64,000 nucleotides of DNA from Flavobacterium humidisoli (lineage in GTDB: Bacteria > Bacteroidota > Bacteroidia > Flavobacteriales > Flavobacteriaceae), in the NCBI RefSeq assembly GCF_023272795.1, contig NZ_CP096829.1, forward strand, positions 3,596,001 through 3,660,000. The letters run 5' to 3'. Position numbers and translations under genes: made by a program. Each line of letters opens with the position of its first letter. Positions within the stretch are counted from its first letter, which is position 1. Below the pieces are notes generated by a model. It was not told the origin of the DNA. It worked only from the letters and a program-made list of their open reading frames with translations, and ran no database searches. Shown here one piece after another: positions 1-9,098 of the stretch.

Positions 1-1040
1 TTGAGGTGGTAAAAATTCTTTCTGGAAATATCCGTACAAAAGATATTCCTGTTATTTTTCTTTCGGCACTTAATACCGAGAAAAAATACATCTTTAAGGG
101 GTACGAAACAGGTGCTGTTGAGTACATTACCAAACCTGTAGATAGCGATTTACTGATTTTAAAAGTAAAAACCTTCATTAAAATCTACGAACAGCAAAAT
201 GAACTTAAAGTGATGAAAGACCTTCTTTCTAAAGAAATAAAAATTAGAAAAGAAGCGCAGGACAATCTTGAAATAAAAATCGCGGAAAGAACAAAAGAAC
301 TGGTTCAGAAAAATGAAGAACTCGAACTTCGAAATCACGAATTGCAACAGTTTTCTTGGGTGGTATCGCATGATCTAAATGAGCCAATCAGAAAGATTCA
401 AATCTTTATCAAAATAATAAAAGACCTTTACTTAAAGGCAGATGACAAAGCGATCGATTATGTTGACCGAACAATAAAATCGGCAGAAAGAATGCAAACT
501 TTAATTACCGATCTTTTGGCATATTCAAGGCTTTCTGCTCAGGTAAAACCTGAAAAAACAGATTTGAATGTTGTTTTGCAGGAAGTGTTGGGAGATTTTG
601 ATTATTTAATTGAGCGTAAAAATGCCACAATAAAAACTAACGAACTTCCAACAATAGATAGTATTCCGAGTCAAATGCGTCAGGTTTTTCAGAATCTAAT
701 TGGAAACGCTTTGAAGTTCTCAGGAAATGAAGAAAAAGCGGTAATAGAAGTTACTTCGGAAACTATTTTAGAAAAATCAATCGAAAGTCCGACTTCGCCA
801 GAAGGAAAATTTTGCAGGATTACAGTAAAAGATAACGGAATTGGTTTTGATGAGATTTATCTTGATCGTATTTTTATTATCTTTCAAAGTTTAAACGATC
901 GTCAATCCTACGAAGGAACAGGAATTGGGTTGGCAATTGCTAAGAAAATAATCGAAAAACATAACGGATTAATTACTGCTAAAAGTAAAGTGGGAGAAGG
1001 TGCAAGCTTTATCATTGTTCTTCCTTTAAAATACGAATAA
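1..1040 (+). CDS. Receiver-histidine kinase, 5' truncated by the window
   Basis: The reading frame is open from the first complete codon and enters in the second half of a receiver domain (motifs PVIFLSAL and EYITKPVD), so the true start and the phospho-acceptor Asp lie upstream of the window. A GTG at position 6 is unlikely to be the start. After the receiver comes a Glu/Lys-rich coiled coil (positions about 200-340), then a HisKA-type dimerisation segment with SHDLNEP (His codon at 369-371). The ATPase domain follows, with an N box (NLIGNALKF), G1 (DNGIGF) and G2 (GTGIGLAIAKK). No membrane segment is visible, so it is probably a cytoplasmic kinase that passes phosphate within the phosphorelay encoded next door. 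The next gene starts 16 bases downstream, consistent with an operon. Confidence 0.9.
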   Translation, partial: EVVKILSGNIRTKDIPVIFLSALNTEKKYIFKGYETGAVEYITKPVDSDLLILKVKTFIKIYEQQNELKVMKDLLSKEIKIRKEAQDNLEIKIAERTKELVQKNEELELRNHELQQFSWVVSHDLNEPIRKIQIFIKIIKDLYLKADDKAIDYVDRTIKSAERMQTLITDLLAYSRLSAQVKPEKTDLNVVLQEVLGDFDYLIERKNATIKTNELPTIDSIPSQMRQVFQNLIGNALKFSGNEEKAVIEVTSETILEKSIESPTSPEGKFCRITVKDNGIGFDEIYLDRIFIIFQSLNDRQSYEGTGIGLAIAKKIIEKHNGLITAKSKVGEGASFIIVLPLKYE

Positions 1041-1056
1041 AAATAATTTAGAATAT

Positions 1057-4000
1057 ATGAATGGTAATTTTAAAAGAAATTTATTAATCAGTTCACTAGT
1101 TTCACTGCTTGTACTTACTATTAGTTCTGTTGCCTCTTTTATCAGTATTAAAAGTTTACTAAACAGTAACTTTTGGGTAAACCATACCCAGGATGTAATA
1201 TATAACCTAAACGAAGGTTCCGCAATTATTACCGAAGCCCAGACCAGTATGAGGGGTTATCTGCTTACAGGCGATGAGCAGTTTGTGGATCGTTTTAATG
1301 ATGCTGAAGCGAAATCAAATACTTATTTTGATAAGTTAGATGAACTTACGTCTGACAATCCTTCGCAAAAAAAATTACTAGAAGAATTACGCTATAAACG
1401 TTCCGGTTTCTTTAAATATCTAAACAATCAGATTGTCAAAAAACGTTTAAGCAAAGAAACGCTGATTTTTGATTTGAATGAAGGCAGAAATATGATGAAC
1501 GAGATTAAGGCGATCGTCAGAAAAGTTGAAAATACAGAGCAAAAACTTTTAGAAGAACGTAACTCAAATTCAGAACGTTACGGGAATTATAGTTTGGCTT
1601 TAATTGTTGTTGCTTTTTTTATAGCTTTTCTTATTTCTATTGTTTTCTTAATTAGAATTCTGAAAGATTATAACGAGAGAACTTTATTGCAGCTGGAATT
1701 AGAGAGAAAAGATAAAGAAACAGCGGAAAGACTTGACGTAATAAGTGGTATCGCAACACAAATTTCTAAAGGAAATTATGATGTTCAGATTGATGATAGA
1801 AAAGCAGATACTTTAGGAGCTTTGGGAGCCTCCATTCATAATATGAAAGATTCATTAAAAGATTCTTTCGAATTATTATCTCAAAAAGAATGGCTTCAAT
1901 CGGGGGTTGCGACTTTGAACGATAAAATGCTGGGAGAAAAAACAATCCAGAAATTATCTAAAGATATAATTGAGTTTTTATGCCAATATACTAATAGCAG
2001 TGCCGGAGTTTTGTATGTAATTGATGGAGAAGAATTGACGGTTACAGGAGGTTACAGTTATATACCAAGTAAAAACAGAGAAAGAATCAAGAAAGGCGAG
2101 GGGTTAATTGGCCAGTCTATTGTTTCTGGAAAAATGCTGGAACTAAAAGCCCTTTCTCCAGATGATATTCAGATCAATTATGCATTGGGAGAAATAAAAC
2201 CTACGCATATTGTGGCATTGCCATTAATGGATTTTAAAGTTGAAGGTGCTGTTGAGCTGGCTAGCATTTACGGATTTTCTGTTTTGCAGCTTGAATTCTT
2301 GAATATTGTGGCAAATAATATCGGGATTGCGATTAAAGCGACCCAAAATCGCAAAAGGGTAATGGAACTTTTGGAAGAAACCAAATCTCAGTCAGAAGAA
2401 TTACAGATTCAGCACAGCGAATTGGAAGCGATAAATGCCGAATTAGAAGCGCAAACCGAAAAATTGCAGGCTTCGGAAGAAGAACTTCGCGTACAGCAGG
2501 AAGAATTGGAGCAAACTAATGAAGAATTGTCTGAAAGAAGCGTTTTATTAGAAGAAAAAAACACTGAAATCCAAAAGAAATCAGAAGCTTTAGAATTGAC
2601 TACGCGCTATAAATCGGAGTTTTTGGCCAACATGTCGCATGAGTTGAGAACACCGTTGAATTCGATTTTATTGCTGAGTCGTTTATTGTCTGAAAATAAC
2701 AATAAAACAATGAACAATGAAGAAATTGAATTTGCAAAAGTAATTCAGAGTTCAGGAAATAGTCTGTTAGGTTTAATTGATGAAATCCTTGATTTATCTA
2801 AGATTGAAGCTGGAAAAATGGATCTGGAATTCTTGGATGTTTCAACTAAAGAGATTACAGATAACCTGTATAACTTGTTTTATCTGGTTGCAAAAGAAAA
2901 GGGAATTAATTTTGAAATTATTGCCAAAGATGCGCCTATTGTCATTAAAACAGATAAAATGCGTTTGGAGCAGATTTTGAAAAACCTGATTTCAAATGCT
3001 ATAAAATTTACCGAAAAAGGAACCGTTTCTCTTGAAATAAAAGTAGATACAGACGATGACAAAATTATCTGTTTTATTGTAAAAGATACCGGAATCGGAA
3101 TTCCGTTAGAAAAACAGCCTTTAATTTTTGAAGCTTTCCAGCAAGCTGACGGTTCAACTAAACGTAAATACGGTGGAACTGGTTTGGGATTGTCAATTAG
3201 CCGTGAGCTGGCAAAATTACTGAGAGGAGAAATTGTATTGAATAGTAAAGTAAATGAAGGAAGTACGTTTACATTGTGTCTTCCTGTTTTAGGATTTGCG
3301 ATCAACAAAGTTTCGGTAAATAAAATTCCGCATGCAGAAGAAATCGAAGTAACAACTGAAAGTGATGAGGAAAGACCGAAGTACATCAGTGAAGTTATTC
3401 CGCAAGAAATTGAAGATGACAGAGATTCAATTGTAGAAGGGGATAAAGTCATTCTGATTGTAGAAGACGACATCAATTTTGCCAAATCATTATTGGCTTT
3501 TACTCAGAAAAAAGGGTATAAAGGAGTAGTGGCAGTAAGAGGTGATTATGCCTTGAATTTTGCTTTAATTTATAGACCAATTGGAATTTTATTGGATATC
3601 GAACTTCCTATAAAAAGCGGATGGCAAGTTTTAGAAGAACTAAAAAATCATACTCATACCAAACATATTTCGGTACACATTATGTCTTCGCATAAACTGA
3701 AACAAGAAAGTTTATTAAAAGGAGCGGTTGACTTCTTAGACAAACCTGTTGCTTTTGACCGAATTCCAGATGTTTTTAAGCGTATTGAGCATATTATAAA
3801 CAAAGAATCGCAGAAGGTTTTAATTATTGAAGATAACCCGAAACATGCAAAAGCACTAGCGTTTTTCTTAGAAACTTATAATATTAATTCGGAGATTAAA
3901 AGTGAAGTTTCAGAAGGTTTATCGTCTTTGGGCAAAGAAGAAGTAGACTGTGTAATTCTCGATATGGGAATTCCAGACAAACAGGCTTACGAAATTCTAG

Positions 4001-4623
4001 ATGGCGTTAAGAAAAGTCCAGGTTTAGAAAACCTGCCAGTAATTGTATTTACAGGAAAAAGTCTTTCGATAAAAGAAGAACTAAAAATTAAGAAATATGC
4101 TGATTCTATTATCGTAAAAACAGCACATTCGTACCAGAGAATGCTCGATGAGGTTTCGCTTTTCCTTCACTTAGTAGAAAATAAGAAAGAAGGAAATGTA
4201 GGCAAAGAAAGCAATAAAAAACTGAATTCGTTAAACAATATTTTATTTGAGAAAAAAGTATTAATTGTAGATGATGATGTGCGAAACATCTATTCGCTTT
4301 CTAAAGCTTTAGAAGCGTTTAAGATGACTGTTATTACGGCTTTTGATGGAAAAGAAGCGATTAAGATTTTGGATGAAAATCCAGATACAGATGTGGTGCT
4401 TTTAGATATGATGATGCCCAATATGGACGGTTACGAAACGGCAGAAAAAATTAGGAGCAATCCTAAATTTCTTAACTTGGCCGTAATCGCCGTAACAGCC
4501 AAAGCCATGACTGGCGACAGAGAAAAATGTATTAAGGCGGGAGCTTCAGATTATATTACAAAACCGGTCGATGTCGATCAGTTATTATCGCTGCTTCGAG
4601 TTTGGTTATACGATAAAATCTAA
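1057..4623 (+). CDS. CHASE3-HAMP-GAF hybrid histidine kinase with three receiver domains
   Basis: This is a 1188-residue membrane kinase. It has an N-terminal membrane helix (about 8-30), a periplasmic CHASE3-like sensor (35-175; motif TSMRGYLLTGDE), a second helix (178-202), a HAMP-like linker, a GAF domain (about 290-430) and a long coiled coil (445-515). HisKA follows with NMSHELRTPLN (His528), then HATPase_c with DTGIGIP and GTGLGLSISREL. Three receivers come last: Asp847 (LLDIELP), Asp969 (ILDMGIP) and Asp1117 (LLDMMMPNMDGYE). The first two receivers are divergent and the third is canonical with the KPVD lysine region. CHASE3-GAF kinases with serial receivers are known hubs of phosphorelays in Bacteroidota and cyanobacteria. 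The ligand is unknown. It lies 17 bases before the single-domain receiver, probably in the same operon. Confidence 0.93.
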   Translation: MNGNFKRNLLISSLVSLLVLTISSVASFISIKSLLNSNFWVNHTQDVIYNLNEGSAIITEAQTSMRGYLLTGDEQFVDRFNDAEAKSNTYFDKLDELTSDNPSQKKLLEELRYKRSGFFKYLNNQIVKKRLSKETLIFDLNEGRNMMNEIKAIVRKVENTEQKLLEERNSNSERYGNYSLALIVVAFFIAFLISIVFLIRILKDYNERTLLQLELERKDKETAERLDVISGIATQISKGNYDVQIDDRKADTLGALGASIHNMKDSLKDSFELLSQKEWLQSGVATLNDKMLGEKTIQKLSKDIIEFLCQYTNSSAGVLYVIDGEELTVTGGYSYIPSKNRERIKKGEGLIGQSIVSGKMLELKALSPDDIQINYALGEIKPTHIVALPLMDFKVEGAVELASIYGFSVLQLEFLNIVANNIGIAIKATQNRKRVMELLEETKSQSEELQIQHSELEAINAELEAQTEKLQASEEELRVQQEELEQTNEELSERSVLLEEKNTEIQKKSEALELTTRYKSEFLANMSHELRTPLNSILLLSRLLSENNNKTMNNEEIEFAKVIQSSGNSLLGLIDEILDLSKIEAGKMDLEFLDVSTKEITDNLYNLFYLVAKEKGINFEIIAKDAPIVIKTDKMRLEQILKNLISNAIKFTEKGTVSLEIKVDTDDDKIICFIVKDTGIGIPLEKQPLIFEAFQQADGSTKRKYGGTGLGLSISRELAKLLRGEIVLNSKVNEGSTFTLCLPVLGFAINKVSVNKIPHAEEIEVTTESDEERPKYISEVIPQEIEDDRDSIVEGDKVILIVEDDINFAKSLLAFTQKKGYKGVVAVRGDYALNFALIYRPIGILLDIELPIKSGWQVLEELKNHTHTKHISVHIMSSHKLKQESLLKGAVDFLDKPVAFDRIPDVFKRIEHIINKESQKVLIIEDNPKHAKALAFFLETYNINSEIKSEVSEGLSSLGKEEVDCVILDMGIPDKQAYEILDGVKKSPGLENLPVIVFTGKSLSIKEELKIKKYADSIIVKTAHSYQRMLDEVSLFLHLVENKKEGNVGKESNKKLNSLNNILFEKKVLIVDDDVRNIYSLSKALEAFKMTVITAFDGKEAIKILDENPDTDVVLLDMMMPNMDGYETAEKIRSNPKFLNLAVIAVTAKAMTGDREKCIKAGASDYITKPVDVDQLLSLLRVWLYDKI

Positions 4624-4640
4624 TCTTAAAAATACTATAC

Positions 4641-5006
4641 ATGGAAAAGAAAAAAGTATTGATTGTAGATGACGATTCTAGAAATATTTTTGCTTTAGTA
4701 AATACCTTAAAGGCAAAATCTTTTGACTGTCTGTCTTGTTTAAGTGCCGAAGAAGCTCTAAAAATATTAGAAAAAGACAATTCAATAGACGCCGTTTTGA
4801 TGGATATGATGATGCCCGAAATGGACGGTTATGAGGCAATTCCGCTCATTAAAGCCATTCCATCACAAGAGAATACTTTTGTAGTTGCCGTAACAGCGCA
4901 AGCTATGGCAGGAGATAAAGAAAAATGTTTACAAGCCGGAGCAGATGCATACATCTCAAAACCTGTAGATGTAGATAAATTACTTCACATCTTGGGGGAA
5001 ATTTAA
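4641..5006 (+). CDS. Single-domain response regulator (CheY-like)
   Basis: The 121-residue protein is one receiver domain and nothing else. It has the acidic pocket near the N-terminus (LIVDDDSRN), the phospho-acceptor Asp55 in LMDMMMPEMDGYEA, the conserved Thr in VAVTAQAMAG and the Lys in ISKPVDVD. It is strikingly like the third receiver of the upstream hybrid kinase (shared DMMMP-MDGYE and KPVDVD motifs), which suggests duplication of that domain. It has no output domain, so it presumably shuttles phosphate or acts by protein contact. The cheR gene begins 8 bases after its stop, consistent with translational coupling in one operon. Confidence 0.93.
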   Translation: MEKKKVLIVDDDSRNIFALVNTLKAKSFDCLSCLSAEEALKILEKDNSIDAVLMDMMMPEMDGYEAIPLIKAIPSQENTFVVAVTAQAMAGDKEKCLQAGADAYISKPVDVDKLLHILGEI

Positions 5007-5013
5007 ATGAATT

Positions 5014-5826
5014 ATGATTGAAGATATTGAATTAGAGGCTCTCATTAATGAAGTTTACGAATATTATGGTTTTGATTTTGGAAGTTATTCAAGAGCCTCA
5101 CTTAAAAGACGTGTAAGCAGGGTATTTACTTTGGATGGATTCAAGCATTTTCATGATTTTCTATCTAAAGTCCGTACCGATCCAGAATATTGCAAAAAAA
5201 TGATTGATGAAATAACGGTTAACGTTACAGAAATGTTTCGTGATCCGTCATTTTATATGACACTTCGAAAAGAAATTCTTCCTTTACTGGGAACCAAACC
5301 TTTTATCAGAATCTGGCATGCGGGCTGTTCTACAGGAGAAGAAGTGTACTCGATGGCTATTATGCTCAAAGAAGAAGGTTTGCTGCACAAATCAATATTA
5401 TACGCTACCGATATAAATGCGACAGTTTTGGAGACAGCAAAAAGCGGTATTTTCCCGCTAAGAATGATAAAAGATTATGCCGATAATTATCGTGAAGCGG
5501 GCGGGCAGGAAGATTTTTCAGATTATTATATCGCCAATTACGGATTTGCAAAATTCAATGAAAATCTTTCAGAGAAAATGGTTTTCTCGCAGCACAATTT
5601 GGTTTCTGACACTTCATTTAATGAGTTTGATCTGATTTTGTGTCGCAATGTTTTAATTTATTTCGATAATAATCTGCAGAAAAGAGTGGTCAATTTATTT
5701 GATGACAGCTTAGCTGTTTTGGGTTTTTTGGCACTTGGAACAAAAGAAACTATAAAGTATTCTATATCTCAAACCAAATACAAACAATTTGATAAAGAGA
5801 AAATATGGAGAAAAATAAAAGAATAA
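5014..5826 (+). CDS. cheR: CheR-type protein-glutamate methyltransferase
   Basis: The 270-residue protein has the two-part CheR layout: a helical N-terminal domain (about 1-80; YSRASLKRRVSRVF) and an S-adenosylmethionine-dependent methyltransferase domain. The SAM motif HAGCSTGEEVYSMA, the acidic ATDINATVL strand and the LILCRNVLIYFD motif are all present. The family methylates glutamates of chemoreceptors, but no chemoreceptor, CheA or CheW is encoded in the window, so the substrate is unknown. There is no C-terminal TPR or PAS extension. The gene overlaps cheB by 22 bases, which indicates tight co-expression of the methylating and demethylating enzymes. Confidence 0.93.
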   Translation: MIEDIELEALINEVYEYYGFDFGSYSRASLKRRVSRVFTLDGFKHFHDFLSKVRTDPEYCKKMIDEITVNVTEMFRDPSFYMTLRKEILPLLGTKPFIRIWHAGCSTGEEVYSMAIMLKEEGLLHKSILYATDINATVLETAKSGIFPLRMIKDYADNYREAGGQEDFSDYYIANYGFAKFNENLSEKMVFSQHNLVSDTSFNEFDLILCRNVLIYFDNNLQKRVVNLFDDSLAVLGFLALGTKETIKYSISQTKYKQFDKEKIWRKIKE

Positions 5827-6392
5827 CAAATTGTAAAGTACTTATAATTGGCGGTTCGGCAGGAAGTTTACAGGCATTATTGCAGATTTTACCCTTTATA
5901 GAAAAAAAGGTTTCTTTTGCAATTGTCATTGTTGTTCACAGAAAAAATTCAGACGAACAAACCTTAGAAGATTTAATCGCTTTAAAATCAAAAATAAAAG
6001 TAAAAGAGGTAGAAGATAAAGTAAAACTTGAAGCAGGATTTATTTATATCGCGCCTTCCAATTATCATTTATTATTTGAAAAAGAAGAAACGTTGTCTTT
6101 AGACACTTCAGAGAAAATAAATTATAGCAGACCCAGTATAGATGTTTCTTTTGAAGCTGCTGCAGAAATATATGGTCAAAATTTAGTTGGAATTCTACTT
6201 TCGGGTTCCAATTCGGATGGTACAGCAGGTTTGAGGGCAATTCAGGCAGCTGGAGGAATAAGCGTTGTGCAGAATCCGCTTTCTGCAGATATGCCTTTTA
6301 TGCCTAATAATGCGATTTTGCATACAGTGCCAGATTTTATTTTAAAAACTGAAGAGATCTTGGAGTTTATAAAAGATTTAAATCAGGAATAA
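5805..6392 (+). CDS. cheB: Stand-alone CheB-type methylesterase domain
   Basis: The 195-residue protein is a CheB catalytic domain without the usual N-terminal receiver. The catalytic triad can be assigned as Ser18 (IGGSAGS), His45 (VVHRK) and Asp138 (SGSNSDGTAG). Other family motifs include YIAPSNYHL, SRPSIDVSFEAAA and MPNNAI. The enzyme removes methyl esters from (or deamidates) glutamyl side chains. Full-length CheB is about 350 residues, so this is the short esterase-only form found in Bacteroidota CheR/CheB pairs beside hybrid kinases. With no receiver it cannot be switched on by its own phosphorylation, so control would have to come from a partner, possibly the single-domain receiver two genes upstream. 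It is the last gene of the operon. Confidence 0.92.
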   Translation: MEKNKRITNCKVLIIGGSAGSLQALLQILPFIEKKVSFAIVIVVHRKNSDEQTLEDLIALKSKIKVKEVEDKVKLEAGFIYIAPSNYHLLFEKEETLSLDTSEKINYSRPSIDVSFEAAAEIYGQNLVGILLSGSNSDGTAGLRAIQAAGGISVVQNPLSADMPFMPNNAILHTVPDFILKTEEILEFIKDLNQE

Positions 6393-6477
6393 AAGTCTAA
6401 AATATTAATTATAAGTATATAGTCTTATTTAGAATTAGTTCCAGAGGCAAGAAATATTTTTTTGCATAAAAAACATA

Positions 6478-7239
6478 TTATTTTTCATCTTCTGGTAGAA
6501 CCACTTTGTTAAGTTCGGCTTCTTTTTCAGCTCTTTTTTGTGCCGCTTTCCCTTTTCCGATCGGAATTCCTGCAGTAACATACAAAGATCGATTGTATTG
6601 GTTATTTGGGCCATCACCTTTCATTACAGTAACAAGTCCATAGTAATATTGAACGGTAATATTTAAGCCATTTCCAACATGCATATGATAACCAGCGCCA
6701 AAGGCAAGTCCAGCATCAATAACATGAATCTGATCTCTGATATTTTTCTTATAGACCACGTCGTTATCGTTGATTTCGTTTTTAAACTCGTCAAATGCTT
6801 TGGCTAATAAACCAAATTGTGGACCTGTTTTGAGATAAATATTGTTTTTGAATTGGTATTTAATTAATATAGGAACGTTAAAATAACGTATTTCACGATT
6901 TACACGTCCGCCCGCAAAAGTATTGTCGAGATTTTCATCATTTAAAGAATACACCGGAATATCTTTTGCACCCATTGGCGACTTAACAATTACTCCAGTA
7001 TTGATCATCCACGCTGGATTTTTCTTAGATCTAAAATCAAAATAAAAACCAAGATTAAAACCTGGATTTAAAGCGGAAGATCCCATGTTTGAAATGGTAG
7101 AAAAATTAGCACCGCCTTCCAGACCAAATTCTAAAAACTCTGAGTTGAGTTTATCTCCAAAGATTAGGGAAATCAAGACTTGTGACTGTGCCGTGGTAAT
7201 ACAAAAGAAAACAAAAACGATTAATAAAATCTTTTTCAT
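6478..7239 (-). CDS. Outer-membrane beta-barrel protein (PorT/OMP_b-brl_2-like)
   Basis: The 253-residue protein has a signal peptide (MKKILLIVFVFFCITTAQSQ) followed by alternating amphipathic strands typical of small Bacteroidota barrels: FGLEGGANFST, NLGFYFDF, YFNVPILIKYQF, IYLKTGPQFGLL and AFGAGYHM. The YFNVPILIKY and KTGPQFGLL segments resemble the PorT-like outer-membrane barrel family. An unusual charged tail (about 225-253, rich in Lys/Glu) follows the last strand. It lies 12 bases downstream of another predicted envelope protein on the same strand, so the two are likely co-transcribed. The function is unknown. Confidence 0.75.
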   Translation of the reverse strand: MKKILLIVFVFFCITTAQSQVLISLIFGDKLNSEFLEFGLEGGANFSTISNMGSSALNPGFNLGFYFDFRSKKNPAWMINTGVIVKSPMGAKDIPVYSLNDENLDNTFAGGRVNREIRYFNVPILIKYQFKNNIYLKTGPQFGLLAKAFDEFKNEINDNDVVYKKNIRDQIHVIDAGLAFGAGYHMHVGNGLNITVQYYYGLVTVMKGDGPNNQYNRSLYVTAGIPIGKGKAAQKRAEKEAELNKVVLPEDEK

Positions 7240-7251
7240 ATAATGGATGAA

Positions 7252-8373
7252 TTACAGTCCAAAACGGTATTGTAAACTTCCCAATACCTGTGTGCGAGAA
7301 CCTAAGAAACCGCACTCTGCACGAAACATTACATGTTTGCTGAATTGATATTGAGACCCAATAATAAAGTTCCACATGTCTTTTGGCCTTTTTTGAAGGG
7401 AATATTGAACAGATGAACCTGAGGCTGTGCTCAATGCTCCGTCAAGAGTCGCAAGGAATGTTCCCGCTCTTTCTAGAGCTCTGTCGGCAGTATTATGTTT
7501 GGCTACATTAACTGGATTTTTTTGTTCAGTTGGGCTCAAACCATCCCACCATTCATCTACTTTTGTCTGATTTTCAGATACTTTTTGAAGTCCGCTGTCC
7601 ACTTTAGCTTGAGCGCTGCTTAGATCAATAAAATCAGATAAAGGCAAATCTCCATTTGTATCTCCAGAAATATGAACTCTGAAACCGCCAACCCAAACTG
7701 CTATATTGGTATCTGGCTTATTGAATTTAAATGTCTTTCCTAATCTTGGGCCAAAAACATATGAAAAAGCAGGTTTATCCAGCGAACTAATATCAGTCCA
7801 GGCCATGTTCATATCCAAAGCTAGCCAGCCACCTCCAATACCGATTGTTGGTGTCATACCTATACCAAAAGTAGTGGCGTTAAAATTTGCTTTAGTACTA
7901 AAATTAGCAACTTCAGACCAATTGTTATCTGCATCTGGCACCCAAATACCCGCATTAATTTTAGTTGCCGTATTAGCTTTTCCAAAAATTCCATAAATAT
8001 TTAGAAAGGGAAGCAGCCAAATATCAGGTCTAATCGTTAGTGCGCCAGCTTCAACTGTCGATTTATCAAATCGTACAATTTCATCTAGGTTATATTGCGG
8101 TCCATGATTAAAACCAATATTCAAATCATTAATAACAATTTCAGATTCCTGCCAAAAATAATTAACTGAAACTCCTGCAGAATAGGGAAGCTTATATCCT
8201 TTTTGAGCTACTTTCTCACCCCAGATTGGTAAAGCGTATGGGTATTTTTCGACTTTAAGACTGTCTTTTAATTCTTCATTTTTTTTTCCTACAATTTTAT
8301 CGGTGTAAACCTGTCCGAAAATTTGCATGCTAAATAGTAATAAAAAGGCTGATATTAGTGTATTACATTTCAT
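7252..8373 (-). CDS. Predicted outer-membrane protein of unknown function
   Basis: The 373-residue protein starts with a signal peptide (LISAFLLLFSMQIFGQ). Glycine- and aromatic-rich strands suggest a beta-barrel: YSAGVSVNYFW, FGIGMTPTIGIGGGW, IAVWVGGFRVHISG, WNFIIGSQYQF, and a terminal LQYRFGL ending in an outer-membrane-like C-terminal residue pattern. A Ser/Lys/Asp-rich insert (about 245-310) separates the last strands and may form an extracellular or periplasmic domain. I do not recognise the family with certainty. It is the first gene of a likely two-gene operon with the PorT-like barrel. The 293-base divergent spacer upstream separates it from the metal-efflux genes. Confidence 0.65.
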   Translation of the reverse strand: MKCNTLISAFLLLFSMQIFGQVYTDKIVGKKNEELKDSLKVEKYPYALPIWGEKVAQKGYKLPYSAGVSVNYFWQESEIVINDLNIGFNHGPQYNLDEIVRFDKSTVEAGALTIRPDIWLLPFLNIYGIFGKANTATKINAGIWVPDADNNWSEVANFSTKANFNATTFGIGMTPTIGIGGGWLALDMNMAWTDISSLDKPAFSYVFGPRLGKTFKFNKPDTNIAVWVGGFRVHISGDTNGDLPLSDFIDLSSAQAKVDSGLQKVSENQTKVDEWWDGLSPTEQKNPVNVAKHNTADRALERAGTFLATLDGALSTASGSSVQYSLQKRPKDMWNFIIGSQYQFSKHVMFRAECGFLGSRTQVLGSLQYRFGL

Positions 8374-8666
8374 TGATTAGAGTGTTTTAATGTTAATTAA
8401 TTAAACTGCGAAAAATAAATATGTACTAATGCTATTGTGAGAATCTTTTTATTGGTATGCTAAATAGGTTTTTATAATTAAAGATTAGGGCTTAATAATG
8501 TGTTAATTAGTGTTAAAGTTAACGAAATTTTCTTACGTCTGACAAAAAAAGACAAGAAAATGATAAAGGGATTAAAATAATTTTCGCACTATTTTTAAGT
8601 ATGGTTGTTCTATGAAATTTATTGGCTTCAATTATCAATTAAAAAATAAATTGTATTTTTACAGCT

Positions 8667-8990
8667 GTGAAATGGATAACAATCATATTATCAATTTACC
8701 TGATGGCATTGTCTAATATGCCATGTGCCGATATGGAAGTAAACAGCGCTATACATAAAACAGCTCAGTTTGCTTCAGAAGACAATCATTCGCACGACAA
8801 AGACAATGATTTATGTTCTCCGTTTTGTGCCTGCAATTGCTGTGGCGCGCAGGTTTTAAGTTACCATTCTGCTGTAAGTTTTGAATTTCCTAAACCTTAC
8901 AATCAAATTTCAATTGCTTTACCAAGTTACAGTTCTGTTTTTATTTCCAATTTCTACGGAAGTATTTGGCAGCCCCCTCAAATAGCATAA
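8667..8990 (+). CDS. Small secreted Cys/His-rich protein heading the metal-efflux operon (DUF6660-like)
   Basis: The 107-residue protein starts at a GTG; no in-frame ATG lies nearby upstream. It has a hydrophobic signal segment (TIILSIYLMALSNMPC), a His/Asp stretch (DNHSHDKDND) and a cysteine cluster (CSPFCACNCCG), then a soluble tail. The composition points to metal binding in the periplasm or outer membrane. Short proteins of this type commonly precede CzcA/CusA pumps in Flavobacteriia, where they are annotated as DUF6660; that family match is from memory, not a search. It lies 108 bases before the RND pump gene, and the spacer holds two small hairpins. It may be a metal chaperone or sensor. 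Confidence 0.7.
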   Translation: MKWITIILSIYLMALSNMPCADMEVNSAIHKTAQFASEDNHSHDKDNDLCSPFCACNCCGAQVLSYHSAVSFEFPKPYNQISIALPSYSSVFISNFYGSIWQPPQIA

Positions 8991-9055
8991 TGATTAGGCC
9001 TGTTCGATAAAGATCGAAAACGGGCGAGAGAGTTGTGGACTTTCCACACGTTTAC

Positions 9056-9072
9056 AGACAATTTAATTGTCT
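9056..9072. promoter_or_regulatory. Perfect palindrome 26 bases upstream of czcA
   Basis: The sequence AGACAATTTAATTGTCT is a perfect inverted repeat of 8-base arms around one central base. It sits between the small Cys/His gene and the RND pump gene, just before the pump start codon. It could be a repressor operator or a short mRNA hairpin controlling pump translation. It lacks a T-run, so it is not a convincing terminator. A second small hairpin (TGTGGA/TCCACA, 9034-9048) lies beside it. Confidence 0.4.
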
Positions 9073-9098
9073 AATTTCTCACGTCATTATATATTCAA

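Noticed and set aside
2880..3485. 201-codon minus-strand frame inside the hybrid kinase gene
   Set aside because: It is antisense to the well-supported HATPase/receiver region, and its Ser/Ile-rich product resembles no protein family.
8374..8666. Possible small gene or promoter between the envelope and efflux genes
   Set aside because: No frame with a signal or domain is seen, and the best -7 match (TATTTTTA at 8654-8661) has the wrong last base and no suitably spaced -33 box.
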